Origin: Candidatus Polarisedimenticola svalbardensis
GTDB lineage: Bacteria; Acidobacteriota; Polarisedimenticolia; Polarisedimenticolales; Polarisedimenticolaceae
Reading direction: 5' to 3'
DNA: 64,000 bases
NCBI GenBank assembly: GCA_014764515.1
Contig: JACXWD010000007.1
Span: 29,182 to 93,181, forward strand
The notes beneath the pieces are model-generated. The model saw only the letters and a list, made by a program, of their open reading frames with translations. It had not been told where the DNA came from and ran no database searches. The translations under genes were made by a program, and so were the position numbers. Below, piece by piece: positions 28,207 to 38,117 of this stretch (its first letter is position 1; every line of letters begins with the position of its first letter).

Positions 28207-29935
28207 CAACAGGCTGCCACGTTTTAACCGGGCCTTTTTCGGCTCCGGAGACCGACTGTCCCGCATCGGCGACGGCGAGATCGGCGGCAAGGCCCAGGGC
28301 CTTCGCGCCGCCGAGGACATTCTCGGCAAGATGGAGGGTGAAGCCCTCACTGCGAGCATTGCCGTTGGAATCCCCCGGACCGCCGTCCTGACGACGCAGG
28401 TGTTCGACCTCTTCCTCGAAAGGAACGAGCTGGACCCTGCGGACCTGACCGGTCTGCGGGACGGGCGTATTGTTCACGCATTCCTGCAAGCCGATTTCCC
28501 GACGGAATTCCTTGGAGACTTGCGGGCGCTCGTTGATGAGACACACCAACCCCTGGCGGTGCGGTCATCCAGTCTCCTGGAGGACGCCCTCAACCACCCC
28601 TTCGCCGGTGTTTACGGCACCAAGATGGTCCCCAACAACCAGCCGGATCCGGGCGAGCGCTTCCGCAAGCTGATCGAGGCGATAAAATTCGTCTACGCAA
28701 CCACATTTTTCCAGGCTGCCCGGGACTACGGGCGGACCATCGCCGGCGGCGGGGAGTCCGAAAAGATGGCCGTGGTTCTGCAGGAGGTCGTTGGCACCCG
28801 GCAGGATCAAAGGTTTTACCCGCATCTGTCCGGCGTTTGTAAGTCGTACAACTACTACCCCTCAGCAAACCAACGCCCCAAAGACGGCATCGTGAGCCTG
28901 GCTCTGGGCCTGGGAAAATCGATAGTGGACGGTGGTGTGTGCTGGTCCTATTCTCCGGCTCGTCCCAAAGCGCCGCCTCCCTTTGCCTCGGTGGCGGACC
29001 GCATGAAAAACAGCCAGGTGAAATTCTGGGCCGTCAACATGGGCAAGGCGCCGGCCTATGACCCGGTGGCAGAGACCGAGTATCTGGTGCAGCCCGGGCT
29101 GACGGAAGCCGAGTACGACGGAACACTGCGTTACCTTGCTTCAACTTACGATTCCCGCTCAGACCGCCTCAGCCCCGGCACCGGCTTCCCCGGACCGCGG
29201 GTCCTTGACTTCGCCCCCCTGCTGCAACTCAGCGAGCTTCCACTGAACACGGTCCTGCAAAAACTTATGAAGACTTTCGAAACGGAAACGAGCGCCCCGG
29301 TTGAGATCGAATTCGCTGTGACGATTGAGGGAACCGCCAAGCCCCAGGCCCGCCTCGGCTTCCTGCAGGTTCGGCCCATGGCCGTAGCGGACCAGGTGGT
29401 GGAGATTTCTGAACATGAGATGGCAGGCCCTGAGGTCCTGGCTTCATCGGAAACGGTCATGGGTAACGGATCCGAAAAGTCAATCCTTGATGTGGTCTAC
29501 ATCCCCCCCGACCGCTTCGACCGTGCAGAAAGCCGGAAGATAGTCGCCGAAATTGAATCATTGAACCGCTCACTGATCGCAGACGGCCGGCAGTACCTGC
29601 TCATCGGCTTCGGACGCTGGGGCAGCAGCGACCCGTGGCTCGGCATCCCGGTGGAGTGGGGGCAGATCTCCGGCGCCAGGGGGATTGTCGAAGCAACCCT
29701 GGAGGGTTTCAGCGTCGAACCGAGCCAGGGATCGCATTTTTTCCACAACCTCTCCAGCTTCGGCGTAACCTATTTCATGATCCATCATGCAGCGCAGCCC
29801 GGGATCGACTGGACCTGGCTGGAAAGTCAACAGGTCGTTACCGAGACGGCCCATGTCAGGCACGTCCGACTTCCCGACCCTCTGGTCGTCCGCGTAGACG
29901 GCCGGAGCGCCCGGGGCCTGATCTTGAAGAGGTAG
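28193..29935 (+). CDS. PPDK/PEP-synthase ATP-binding-domain protein, stand-alone
   Basis: The protein (about 580 aa) carries the N-terminal nucleotide-binding region of pyruvate-phosphate dikinase/PEP synthase: GGKAQGLRAA, LAVRSSSLLEDALNHPFAG, MAVVLQEVVG, GLGKSIVDGG and the end FLQVRPM. The phosphohistidine swivel and PEP-binding barrel are missing, so it is not a normal dikinase. The last 120 residues form a separate module (FGRWGSS at 473-479, then GSHFF near 514) that recurs in the next gene. GTG 28193 is chosen because similarity begins at RAFFGSGDRLSRIG and it couples to the gdh stop; earlier starts would overlap gdh further. Function unknown, plausibly ATP-dependent phosphotransfer. Confidence 0.75.
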   Translation: MAGSDNRLPRFNRAFFGSGDRLSRIGDGEIGGKAQGLRAAEDILGKMEGEALTASIAVGIPRTAVLTTQVFDLFLERNELDPADLTGLRDGRIVHAFLQADFPTEFLGDLRALVDETHQPLAVRSSSLLEDALNHPFAGVYGTKMVPNNQPDPGERFRKLIEAIKFVYATTFFQAARDYGRTIAGGGESEKMAVVLQEVVGTRQDQRFYPHLSGVCKSYNYYPSANQRPKDGIVSLALGLGKSIVDGGVCWSYSPARPKAPPPFASVADRMKNSQVKFWAVNMGKAPAYDPVAETEYLVQPGLTEAEYDGTLRYLASTYDSRSDRLSPGTGFPGPRVLDFAPLLQLSELPLNTVLQKLMKTFETETSAPVEIEFAVTIEGTAKPQARLGFLQVRPMAVADQVVEISEHEMAGPEVLASSETVMGNGSEKSILDVVYIPPDRFDRAESRKIVAEIESLNRSLIADGRQYLLIGFGRWGSSDPWLGIPVEWGQISGARGIVEATLEGFSVEPSQGSHFFHNLSSFGVTYFMIHHAAQPGIDWTWLESQQVVTETAHVRHVRLPDPLVVRVDGRSARGLILKR

Positions 29936-29941
29936 CAAAGT

Positions 29942-32900
29942 ATGGCGAAGAGAAGCCCGATGTCGTCCTCGCTCCTGGACGCCCTCCACGAGCGCGCCAA
30001 GGAGTTGAACTGCCTCTACCAGGTGGACGAAATCCTGAACAAGGAGCCTGAGGATCTCGCCAAACTGGCCCAGGAGTTCCTTGCGACCTTGCCGGCCGGG
30101 TGGCAGTACCCGGATTCATGCCAGGCTCGAATACAGCTGACAGGACAGGAACACGCCACCCCGGGTTATCTGGAATCGCCGTGGAAAATGATGACGCCGA
30201 TCATCGTCGAAGGAGAAACAGTCGGCGAACTGGAACTTTCCTACAAGGAACAGTTCCCGCCTGCCGACGAGGGACCGTTCCTCAAGGAAGAACGCCGTCT
30301 CATCAGCGCCATCGCCGAGCGGGTTGGGCACTGGGTATCCAAACGGAAACTCGAAAGAGCCATGAAGGACCTGGAGGCAATGAACGGGAGCCTTCCTGAA
30401 CAGGTCCGCAAATGGAACTTCGTTCTGGGTTTCCTGCGCAGCACGGACCATCGGCTGCTGTTGCGAATCACCCGAAGGCTGATCAACCACCTGTGTGTCC
30501 AGGGCATCGAAGAAGCTGAAGAAATCCTGCAGCAGTTCACCCCGGGCTCTCCATCGCATACCAGAGACGCAGGCGACGATAACCAGCCTCTGGCCCGGAC
30601 TGTGCTTCAGGACATTGCCGCACTGACCGATCGAGCGTTCAAAATCGCCGCGCGAGAGCTTACTGATGATGAACTGGTAGGCTGCATCCAGAGCTGGATG
30701 CGTGAGGACAAAGCGGGGTTTCTTTATGAGTCTCTGGAAAACATGGAGACTTCCCTGGCCGACCTGGGTGACGCCATCGTCCGCTACCACTCGCTGAATA
30801 TGGACGAAAACGAACTTCCTCTCCCGGTCCGGACCGGCCTGCGGGTAGCGTTGCTCCGGAGGTATTTCAGCGACAAGCTGCAGTTCCTCAACAAAGCCAA
30901 AGATGTCGTCCGGGTCGGTGATTTCTATGAGCTCGTGCAACACACCATCAGCCCTGCCAGGGGACACGGGAAGCTCGGAGGCAAAAGTTCCGGCCTGTTT
31001 ACGGCCAAAAACATCATCAAATACGAAGCCGACAGCACCGACCTGCTGAAAGAAATCCGGACACCCAGAACCTGGTACATCGCCTCGGATGCCACACTGC
31101 AGTTCATCCGTTACAACAACCTCGAGGATATCTACTACCGCAAATACTGCTCCATCGATCAGATCCGGCAGGAGTATCCGAACCTGGTTCAAGTGTTCAA
31201 GAACTCGGCATTCCCCCCGGAGATCGTCAACGGGCTTTCCGCGGTTCTCGACGAGTTCAGTGATGTGCCGATTATCGTGAGAAGTTCCAGCCTGCTGGAA
31301 GATCAGTCCGGGGCAGCGTTCTCCGGGAAGTACAAAAGCCTGTTTCTGGCGAATCTAGGAAGCAAGAAGGAGCGTTTGGCGGCTCTACAGGACGCCATCG
31401 CGGAGGTTTACGCCTCCATCTTCGGCCCGGATCCGATCGAATACCGGGCGCAGAGAGGGCTGCTGGACGTTCATGAGGAAATGGGGATCATGATCCAGGA
31501 GGTGGTCGGGACCAAGGTCGGCCCCTATTTCCTGCCGGCCTTTTCCGGAGTGGCGCTGTCCAACAACGAGTTCAGATGGTCATCCCGCATCAAACAGGAC
31601 GATGGCCTGGTCCGGCTGGTACCGGGGCTGGGGACACGGGCAGTGGACCGTCTCGGCGACGACTACCCGATTCTTGTGGCGCCGGGGCAGCCGGGACTGC
31701 GAGTAAATGTCACTCTCGACGAGGTCTTGCGCTACTCGCCCAGGTATGCCGACGCCATCAACCTTGAAACCAGGTCATTCGAAACCGTCGATTTCCTGGA
31801 TCTGATCAAAACCCACGGCGATGAGTTCCCCATGCTCGCCAAGATCGTTTCGGAGATTACGCCGGACGGGGTTCGTCAGCCGATCGGGTTCAGCACCGAC
31901 TTCGCCGAGGGCGACTTCGCCGTTACATTCGAGAGCCTGCTGTCCGGCACACCGTTCATCGCACAGATCCGGACCATGCTGAAGCTGCTTGAGGAGAAGC
32001 TGGACACTCCCGTGGACCTGGAGTTCGCCTCCGACGGCACCCACCTGTACCTGCTGCAGTGCCGGCCGCAAAGCTACTCCAGGTACCAGGCGCCGGCGGC
32101 GATACCGCGGGATATCCCCCGGGAACGAATCCTTTTCAGCGCCGACCGCTACGTGTCAAACGGCTATGTGCCTGACGTGACTCACATCGTATACGTAGAC
32201 CCGGACGAGTATGCACAACTTCAGAATCTGGATGATCTCAAGGAGGTCGGGCGCACGGTCAGCCGGCTCAACACACTGTTGCCGAAGCGCCAGTTCATCC
32301 TCATGGGACCGGGACGGTGGGGAAGCCGTGGCGACATCACGCTGGGGGTGAATGTCACCTATTCCGACATCAACAACACGTCGATGCTGGTGGAGATCGC
32401 CCAGGCCAAGGGCGGCTATGTTCCGGACCTGTCGTTTGGGACCCATTTTTTCCAGGACCTGGTGGAAGCCGAGATCCGCTACCTGCCGTTGTATCCCGAC
32501 GAAGACGGAATAATTTTCAGCGAATCGTTTTTCCGCTGCAAGAAGAACATCCTGGCGGAACTGCTCCCTGAGGCCGAACACCTTTCCCAGGTTGTCAAGG
32601 TCATTGATCTACCGCGGGTCACTGAAGGCAAGATTCTGCGCGTTCTTTTGAACGCAGACCTGGATGAGGCCATCGGCGTGCTGTCCGAACCGACTGCAAC
32701 CAGGGAGGTCCAGGAATACGGCGAGGAAAAACCGGCCGACCCCTTCAAGGGTGTGCACTGGAACTGGCGCATGAGGATGGCGGAAAGGATTGCCGGTGAG
32801 CTTGGAGACAAGGAGTTCGGCATCAAGGCCGCCTACGTGTTCGGCAGCACCAAGAACGCTACCGCAGGCCCCGGCAGCGACCTGGACATGATCCTGCATT

Positions 32901-33121
32901 TCAACGGCACGAAGGAGCAGGAAAAAGACTTGATGATCTGGCTCGATGGCTGGAGCCAGGCGCTGGCCGAGATGAACTACCTGAGAACCGGGTACGTCGC
33001 CAAGCGGTTGCTGGACGTGCACCTCATCACCGATGACGACATCCGTAAACAAAACAGCTACGCGTCGAAGATCGGAGCGGTGACCGACGCGGCGCGGGAG
33101 CTGCCGATCAGCAAGCCCTGA
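29942..33121 (+). CDS. GAF-like + PPDK ATP-binding + nucleotidyltransferase fusion
   Basis: The 1059-residue protein starts with a GAF-like sensor region (about 15-145: LYQVDEILN, WKMMTPIIVEGETVGELEL). A helical linker follows, then a PPDK/PEP-synthase ATP-binding region (GKLGGKSSGLF, IIVRSSSLLEDQSGAAFSG, MGIMIQEVVG, LYLLQCRPQS). It shares the GRWGS...HFF module (791-795, HFF at 835) with the preceding protein. The C-terminus is a DNA-polymerase-beta-type nucleotidyltransferase: FGS at 967-969, DLD at 980-982 and a third Asp in LLDVHLI, all intact. It lies six bases after its paralogue. A signal-regulated enzyme that nucleotidylates or phosphorylates a target is plausible, but this is inference. 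Confidence 0.78.
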   Translation: MAKRSPMSSSLLDALHERAKELNCLYQVDEILNKEPEDLAKLAQEFLATLPAGWQYPDSCQARIQLTGQEHATPGYLESPWKMMTPIIVEGETVGELELSYKEQFPPADEGPFLKEERRLISAIAERVGHWVSKRKLERAMKDLEAMNGSLPEQVRKWNFVLGFLRSTDHRLLLRITRRLINHLCVQGIEEAEEILQQFTPGSPSHTRDAGDDNQPLARTVLQDIAALTDRAFKIAARELTDDELVGCIQSWMREDKAGFLYESLENMETSLADLGDAIVRYHSLNMDENELPLPVRTGLRVALLRRYFSDKLQFLNKAKDVVRVGDFYELVQHTISPARGHGKLGGKSSGLFTAKNIIKYEADSTDLLKEIRTPRTWYIASDATLQFIRYNNLEDIYYRKYCSIDQIRQEYPNLVQVFKNSAFPPEIVNGLSAVLDEFSDVPIIVRSSSLLEDQSGAAFSGKYKSLFLANLGSKKERLAALQDAIAEVYASIFGPDPIEYRAQRGLLDVHEEMGIMIQEVVGTKVGPYFLPAFSGVALSNNEFRWSSRIKQDDGLVRLVPGLGTRAVDRLGDDYPILVAPGQPGLRVNVTLDEVLRYSPRYADAINLETRSFETVDFLDLIKTHGDEFPMLAKIVSEITPDGVRQPIGFSTDFAEGDFAVTFESLLSGTPFIAQIRTMLKLLEEKLDTPVDLEFASDGTHLYLLQCRPQSYSRYQAPAAIPRDIPRERILFSADRYVSNGYVPDVTHIVYVDPDEYAQLQNLDDLKEVGRTVSRLNTLLPKRQFILMGPGRWGSRGDITLGVNVTYSDINNTSMLVEIAQAKGGYVPDLSFGTHFFQDLVEAEIRYLPLYPDEDGIIFSESFFRCKKNILAELLPEAEHLSQVVKVIDLPRVTEGKILRVLLNADLDEAIGVLSEPTATREVQEYGEEKPADPFKGVHWNWRMRMAERIAGELGDKEFGIKAAYVFGSTKNATAGPGSDLDMILHFNGTKEQEKDLMIWLDGWSQALAEMNYLRTGYVAKRLLDVHLITDDDIRKQNSYASKIGAVTDAARELPISKP

Positions 33122-33141
33122 GAACAACCGGTCCGTCAGGT

Positions 33142-33978
33142 TCAGAGAAGTTCCCGGGTCGCCGTATCGGGGTCGGCCGGGTCGAAACGAACCAGGCTCA
33201 GCTCCGGCCCGTCATGGGCCGCCGAGAAAAGATGTGTTCTCCCGATCCGATCTTTCCAGGACCCGGTGATGCGGGCGGATTCATGAACATGACCGTGGAG
33301 GGTAATCCATGGCCGGCGGCTCCGGATGAACCGCTCCACGGCAATACTACCCACATGGACATCGACAGGGGCGTGGTCCACCATGCGCCCGTCCAGCGCC
33401 GCACGGTCCAGCTTGGTGCGGTAGGGAGGTGTGTGGAAAAGGAAAATGGCGTCCTCCAACTCCTCGCCCCCGGCAAGTTCCTCCAGATCCTCCCGGATCG
33501 TCCTGTTCCTGGTTTCCCGAGGACCCACCTCAACGGTCCGCAATCCCTCCTCCGGCGATACGCAGCCCGGATCGATAAATCTCGAAACGTCGTAGCGTTC
33601 CCAATCTTTCAGGTGAAACGGCGTCGGCGGCACAAAGGAATAGCCATAAACGGTGTAACTGCCAAAAGGCGTCCGGCGCTGGTTGGCGTACGTCAGCAGG
33701 CCCTCAGCCTCCAAATCAAGATAGCGGCCTTCATCCGACCTGGGATCGTCATTGCCTAGGATGAGAAAGACGTGCGGATAATCGGCATTCAGCCGGTTCT
33801 TGAGACCGGAGAGCCCTGCGGCCATGAGGTCCGGCCCGTTGGCGCCGCCCCGCAGACCGACAAGATCCCCGCCGAGGAAGACCGCCTTGGGACGTTCCTC
33901 CTCCACGGCGCGCCAGAGCTTGCGGTAGCGCTCCTCGCGGCCGTGGAGGTCACTGACGAACAGGCATGTTTGCATCAT
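33142..33978 (-). CDS. Calcineurin-like metallophosphoesterase
   Basis: The 278-residue protein has the metallophosphoesterase motifs in order: SDLHG, GGDLVG, LGNDD (Asp in place of the usual His in GNHD), LFHTPPYRT and LHGHVHES. It probably hydrolyses a phosphoester or nucleotide phosphodiester in the cytoplasm, as no signal is present. It converges with the nucleotidyltransferase fusion, with 20 bases between the stops, so a reversing activity is an attractive but untested idea. A TATAAT-like element on the minus strand (33982-33987) lies only four bases before the ATG, so the transcript may be leaderless. Confidence 0.88.
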   Translation of the reverse strand: MMQTCLFVSDLHGREERYRKLWRAVEEERPKAVFLGGDLVGLRGGANGPDLMAAGLSGLKNRLNADYPHVFLILGNDDPRSDEGRYLDLEAEGLLTYANQRRTPFGSYTVYGYSFVPPTPFHLKDWERYDVSRFIDPGCVSPEEGLRTVEVGPRETRNRTIREDLEELAGGEELEDAIFLFHTPPYRTKLDRAALDGRMVDHAPVDVHVGSIAVERFIRSRRPWITLHGHVHESARITGSWKDRIGRTHLFSAAHDGPELSLVRFDPADPDTATRELL

Positions 33979-33981
33979 CGG

Positions 33982-34018
33982 ATTATAGACCGTGAACCGC
34001 CTGCTTAGACGGTATAAT
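33982..34018. promoter_or_regulatory. Two divergent TATAAT -10 elements
   Basis: Perfect TATAAT hexamers occur at 33982-33987 on the minus strand (towards the phosphoesterase) and 34013-34018 on the plus strand (towards gnd). Neither has a strong -35 partner at 17 bases. Their symmetric placement in the 89-base divergent gap supports real, overlapping promoters. Confidence 0.5.
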
Positions 34019-34067
34019 GCTGCCCTTGCAAGCCCTGTGAGTCACCGCAGGCAGGCTGGGAGAAGCG

Positions 34068-35582
34068 ATGGCGAAAAAGCAGAGTCAAGGATCGGACATA
34101 GGTCTTATCGGCCTGGCGGTGATGGGACAGAACCTGGTCCTGAATATGGCCGATCACGGTTTCAGGGTCTCGGTCTACAACCGCACCACCGCCACCATGG
34201 AGGCGTTTGTCGCAGGTCACCCGGACACACCGGGAGGACTCTCCGGCTACAAGACGGTGCGCGGGTTCGTGAGCAGCCTGAAACGGCCGCGCAAGGCGGT
34301 GATCCTGGTGAAAGCCGGCTGGCCGGTAGATGCGGTCATCGACCAGCTCACCCCGCTTCTGGACAAGGGCGACGTCATCGTTGACGGCGGCAACTCGTTG
34401 TGGAGCGACACGATCCGCCGGGAGAAATCACTTCGGGAAAGAGGGATCCACTTCGTAGGCTCCGGTGTTTCCGGTGGAGAGGAAGGGGCCCGGTTCGGTC
34501 CGTCCCTCATGCCCGGCGGAAGCCGGGAGGCCTGGAACCTGATCAAGCCGGTCTGGAACGCCATCGCCGCCAAGGTTGACCGCAAGACCGGCAAGCCGCT
34601 GCCCGGCGCCCGTCCCGGACGGCCGGTAAAGGGTGGAGTGCCCTGCGCCGCCTACATCGGCGAGAACGGCGCCGGACATTACGTCAAGATGGTGCATAAC
34701 GGCATCGAGTACGGCGACATGCAACTAATCTGCGAAGCGTACTTCCTGCTCCGCAACCTGCTGGGGATGAAGCCCGACGAGCTTTCCGAAATCTTTTCCC
34801 GCTGGGACCAGGGCGACCTGGATTCGTTCCTCATCGAGATCACCGCCGACATCCTGCGCCAGAAGGATCCGGTCAACCGGAGGAAGTTCCTCGTGGACTC
34901 GATCCTGGACACTGCGGGACAAAAAGGAACCGGTCGCTGGACCAGCGTTAACGCACTGAACATGGGGGTGCCTGCCGCCACCATCGCCGAGGCGGTGTTC
35001 GCCAGGGCGATCAGCGCACTGAAAGACGAGCGCGTGACGGCGTCCAAACAGCTCAAGGGACCACGGTATCGCTATCCGGGCTCCAAACGGGCCCTGGTGA
35101 AAGCGGTGGAAGACGCCCTGTACTGCTCCAAGATCTGCTCCTACGCCCAGGGGTTCGCGTTGATGGCCGAGGCCTGCCGTGAGTACGGCTGGAAGCTGAA
35201 CTACGGCTCCATCGCCCGCATCTGGCGTGGCGGCTGCATTATCAGGGCAGGGTTCCTGCAGAAGATCACCGACGCCTACAAGCGCAGCTCCCGCCTGCCG
35301 AACCTGATGCTGGACCCGTATTTCCGGGCCAAGATCGAGGCGGGTCAGAAGAACTGGCGCAAGGTGGTTGCCGCGGCGGCGGAGGCCGGCGTGCCCTGCC
35401 CCGCATTCATGAGCGCCCTTTCGTACTACGACAGCTACCGGGCCGAGCGGCTGCCGGCCAACCTGCTCCAGGCCCAGCGGGACTACTTCGGCGCCCACAC
35501 CTTCGAGCGGGTCGACCAGCCCCGAGGCCGGTTCTTCCATGTGGACTGGCCGGATCCGGGTCGGCCCCAGTCCAAGGCGTAA
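34068..35582 (+). CDS. gnd: 6-phosphogluconate dehydrogenase, decarboxylating
   Basis: Gnd oxidises and decarboxylates 6-phosphogluconate to ribulose 5-phosphate in the pentose phosphate pathway, making NADPH. Motifs: Rossmann [14 protein letters not shown] (NADP-type loop), [20 protein letters not shown], the catalytic-Lys region [17 protein letters not shown], and [11 protein letters not shown]. The 504-residue length is that of the long, dimeric form. GGGAGAAG lies just before ATG 34068. The ArsC-like gene starts two bases after its stop, so the two are co-transcribed. Confidence 0.95.
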   Translation: MAKKQSQGSDIGLIGLAVMGQNLVLNMADHGFRVSVYNRTTATMEAFVAGHPDTPGGLSGYKTVRGFVSSLKRPRKAVILVKAGWPVDAVIDQLTPLLDKGDVIVDGGNSLWSDTIRREKSLRERGIHFVGSGVSGGEEGARFGPSLMPGGSREAWNLIKPVWNAIAAKVDRKTGKPLPGARPGRPVKGGVPCAAYIGENGAGHYVKMVHNGIEYGDMQLICEAYFLLRNLLGMKPDELSEIFSRWDQGDLDSFLIEITADILRQKDPVNRRKFLVDSILDTAGQKGTGRWTSVNALNMGVPAATIAEAVFARAISALKDERVTASKQLKGPRYRYPGSKRALVKAVEDALYCSKICSYAQGFALMAEACREYGWKLNYGSIARIWRGGCIIRAGFLQKITDAYKRSSRLPNLMLDPYFRAKIEAGQKNWRKVVAAAAEAGVPCPAFMSALSYYDSYRAERLPANLLQAQRDYFGAHTFERVDQPRGRFFHVDWPDPGRPQSKA

Positions 35583-35583
35583 A

Positions 35584-36027
<444 letters not shown>

Positions 36028-36052
36028 ACCCTACTAATTCTGTCGGAATAGA

Positions 36053-36068
36053 AACTATTTCCATAGTT
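36053..36068. promoter_or_regulatory. Small inverted repeat before the 11-haem cytochrome gene
   Basis: AACTAT-TTCC-ATAGTT is a perfect 6-bp inverted repeat in the 110-base gap between arsC and the cytochrome gene. It may be an operator or part of an RNA hairpin; no T-run follows. Confidence 0.35.
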
Positions 36069-36137
36069 CCGTAGTGCTATCTTTGGGGTGGGTACGCTCC
36101 GTTATTACGCGACCATTCGACATCAGGAGTACTCACT

Positions 36138-38105
36138 ATGAACGGCAGGAACCGGACCCTCCTTCCACTGATCTGCTTCGCCCTCGGCCTCGCCCTGATC
36201 CTCTTCATCCCCGCCATCGCCCAGGATGACGAGTATGAGCCGATCGGCAGCGGTGACTGCACCAGCTGTCACGAGGAAAGCGATCACGAGACTGTGATCG
36301 AGGAGGACATCACCCACTCGATCCACGTCGGGCTGGAGTGCCTGGACTGTCATATCGACAAAGACACCATGCCTCACAAGGAAGACTCCGACTTCAACGT
36401 CGGTTGCCAGGGCTGCCGCACCTGCCACGAAGACGCCTCGGCCCAGTACACCGCCCACGGTCGGGGTGAGGCCGAGTCCTGCGGAGACGTCCCCAGCTGC
36501 GCCTCCTGCCATGGCGACCATGACGTCCTGCCGTCCACGGTCAAGCTGTCCAAAACCCACCCGATCCACCTGCCGGAAACCTGCGGCCAGTGCCACGAGA
36601 ACCTGGATCTGACTACCAAATACGAGATCCTCATCGATCACCCGATCGAACTGTACGAAAACAGCATCCACGGCAAGGCCTCTATGGGCGGCATCTATGT
36701 CGCCGCCACCTGTAACGACTGCCACTCCACCGGCGGAACCGCCCACAGAATCCTCGCCCCTGGTGACCGGGACTCCTCCATCAACCATTTCAACATCCCG
36801 GAGACCTGCGGCAAGTGCCACTCCAGCATGGAAGCCGATTTCAACGAAGGGATCCACGGCAAGCTGGTGGCCCGGGGCGAAACCGATGCACCGGTCTGCA
36901 CCACCTGCCACGGCGAGCATGGCATCATCTCCCCCTCCGATCCCCGGTCCCCGGTTTCCCGGTCCCGTGTGGCGGAGGAGACCTGCTCTCCCTGCCACGA
37001 ATCGGCGGTGCTGAACGAGAAGTACGGTCTGGCCACCGGCCGTTTGCACTCGTTCATCGACAGCTACCACGGCCTCAAGAGCAAGGCCGGCGACACCCAT
37101 GTGGCCAACTGCGCCTCGTGCCACGGCGTGCACCGGGTGCTGCCGGCATCGGACCCGACCTCCACGGTCCACCCGGACAACCTGCAGGAGACCTGCGGCG
37201 AGTGCCATCCGGCGATTTCGGCGGAGATGGCCAGCCAGCCGATCCACGGCATGTCCGGCGAAGGCCTGCAAACCACCGCCGCCGACATCGTGGAACGGAT
37301 CTACATCATCCTGATCGTGGTGACCATCGGCCTGATGATCCTGCACTGGGTGCTGGACCTGTTCAAGCAGCTCCGGGACCTGATGAAGAAGCGGCCGCTG
37401 GTCCACCGCATGACCATGAACGAGGTCTGGCAGCACACGGCGCTGATGGTGACTTTCATCGCTCTTGTGATCTCCGGCTTCGCTTTGCGGTTCTCCGACA
37501 GCTGGATGAACCGGCTGTTCTTCGGCTGGGAGGGCGGCTTCGAGATGCGGGGCACCGTCCACCGCTTCGCCGCCGTGCTGATCATCATCACGTCGGTCTG
37601 GCACCTGGTCTACCTGGTCCTGACCAAGCGGGGCCGGCATTTCTTCAGGGACATGATCCCCGAATGGAAAGACCTGTACCAGATCGGCAGGCGGATCCTG
37701 CACAACATCGGCCGCCGTGAGAAAGCCCCCCGGTTCGGCCGGTTCAGCTATGTGGAGAAGATGGAGTACTGGGCGCTGATCTGGGGCACCATCATCATGG
37801 TGGTCACCGGGATCCTGCTCTGGTTCGACAACTGGTTCGTCGGCTGGTTCCCAAAAGGCTCCCTGGACGTCGCCCTGGTGATCCACTACTACGAAGCCTG
37901 GCTGGCCTCCCTGGCGATCCTGGTCTGGCACCTCTATTCGGTGGTGTTCAGCCCCCACGTCTACCCGATGAACCCGAGCTGGATCCATGGCCTCATGCCG
38001 GAAGAGATGTACAAGCACGAGCACGAAGCCCACGTGGAAGAGGCCAAAAAGGAAACCGAGGAGATCATCAAGGCCCAGAAGGACCGTTACAGCTCCTACG
38101 ACTGA
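36138..38105 (+). CDS. Multihaem cytochrome c / cytochrome b membrane fusion (CbcL-like)
   Basis: The 655-residue protein has a signal peptide (to about residue 29) and a periplasmic N-terminal part with 11 CxxCH haem-binding motifs (CTSCH to CGECH). From about residue 392 there is a membrane cytochrome b of five to six segments with His pairs in HRFAAVLIIITSVWH and HYYEAWLASLAILVWH, which suit b-haem ligation. This layout resembles Geobacter CbcL, an inner-membrane quinol oxidase that passes electrons to periplasmic cytochromes. It probably links the menaquinone pool to an external or periplasmic acceptor. AGGAG at 36125-36129 fixes the start. It stands before a YgiQ gene that follows by 12 bases. 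Confidence 0.85.
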   Translation: MNGRNRTLLPLICFALGLALILFIPAIAQDDEYEPIGSGDCTSCHEESDHETVIEEDITHSIHVGLECLDCHIDKDTMPHKEDSDFNVGCQGCRTCHEDASAQYTAHGRGEAESCGDVPSCASCHGDHDVLPSTVKLSKTHPIHLPETCGQCHENLDLTTKYEILIDHPIELYENSIHGKASMGGIYVAATCNDCHSTGGTAHRILAPGDRDSSINHFNIPETCGKCHSSMEADFNEGIHGKLVARGETDAPVCTTCHGEHGIISPSDPRSPVSRSRVAEETCSPCHESAVLNEKYGLATGRLHSFIDSYHGLKSKAGDTHVANCASCHGVHRVLPASDPTSTVHPDNLQETCGECHPAISAEMASQPIHGMSGEGLQTTAADIVERIYIILIVVTIGLMILHWVLDLFKQLRDLMKKRPLVHRMTMNEVWQHTALMVTFIALVISGFALRFSDSWMNRLFFGWEGGFEMRGTVHRFAAVLIIITSVWHLVYLVLTKRGRHFFRDMIPEWKDLYQIGRRILHNIGRREKAPRFGRFSYVEKMEYWALIWGTIIMVVTGILLWFDNWFVGWFPKGSLDVALVIHYYEAWLASLAILVWHLYSVVFSPHVYPMNPSWIHGLMPEEMYKHEHEAHVEEAKKETEEIIKAQKDRYSSYD

Positions 38106-38117
38106 TACCATGCCCCC

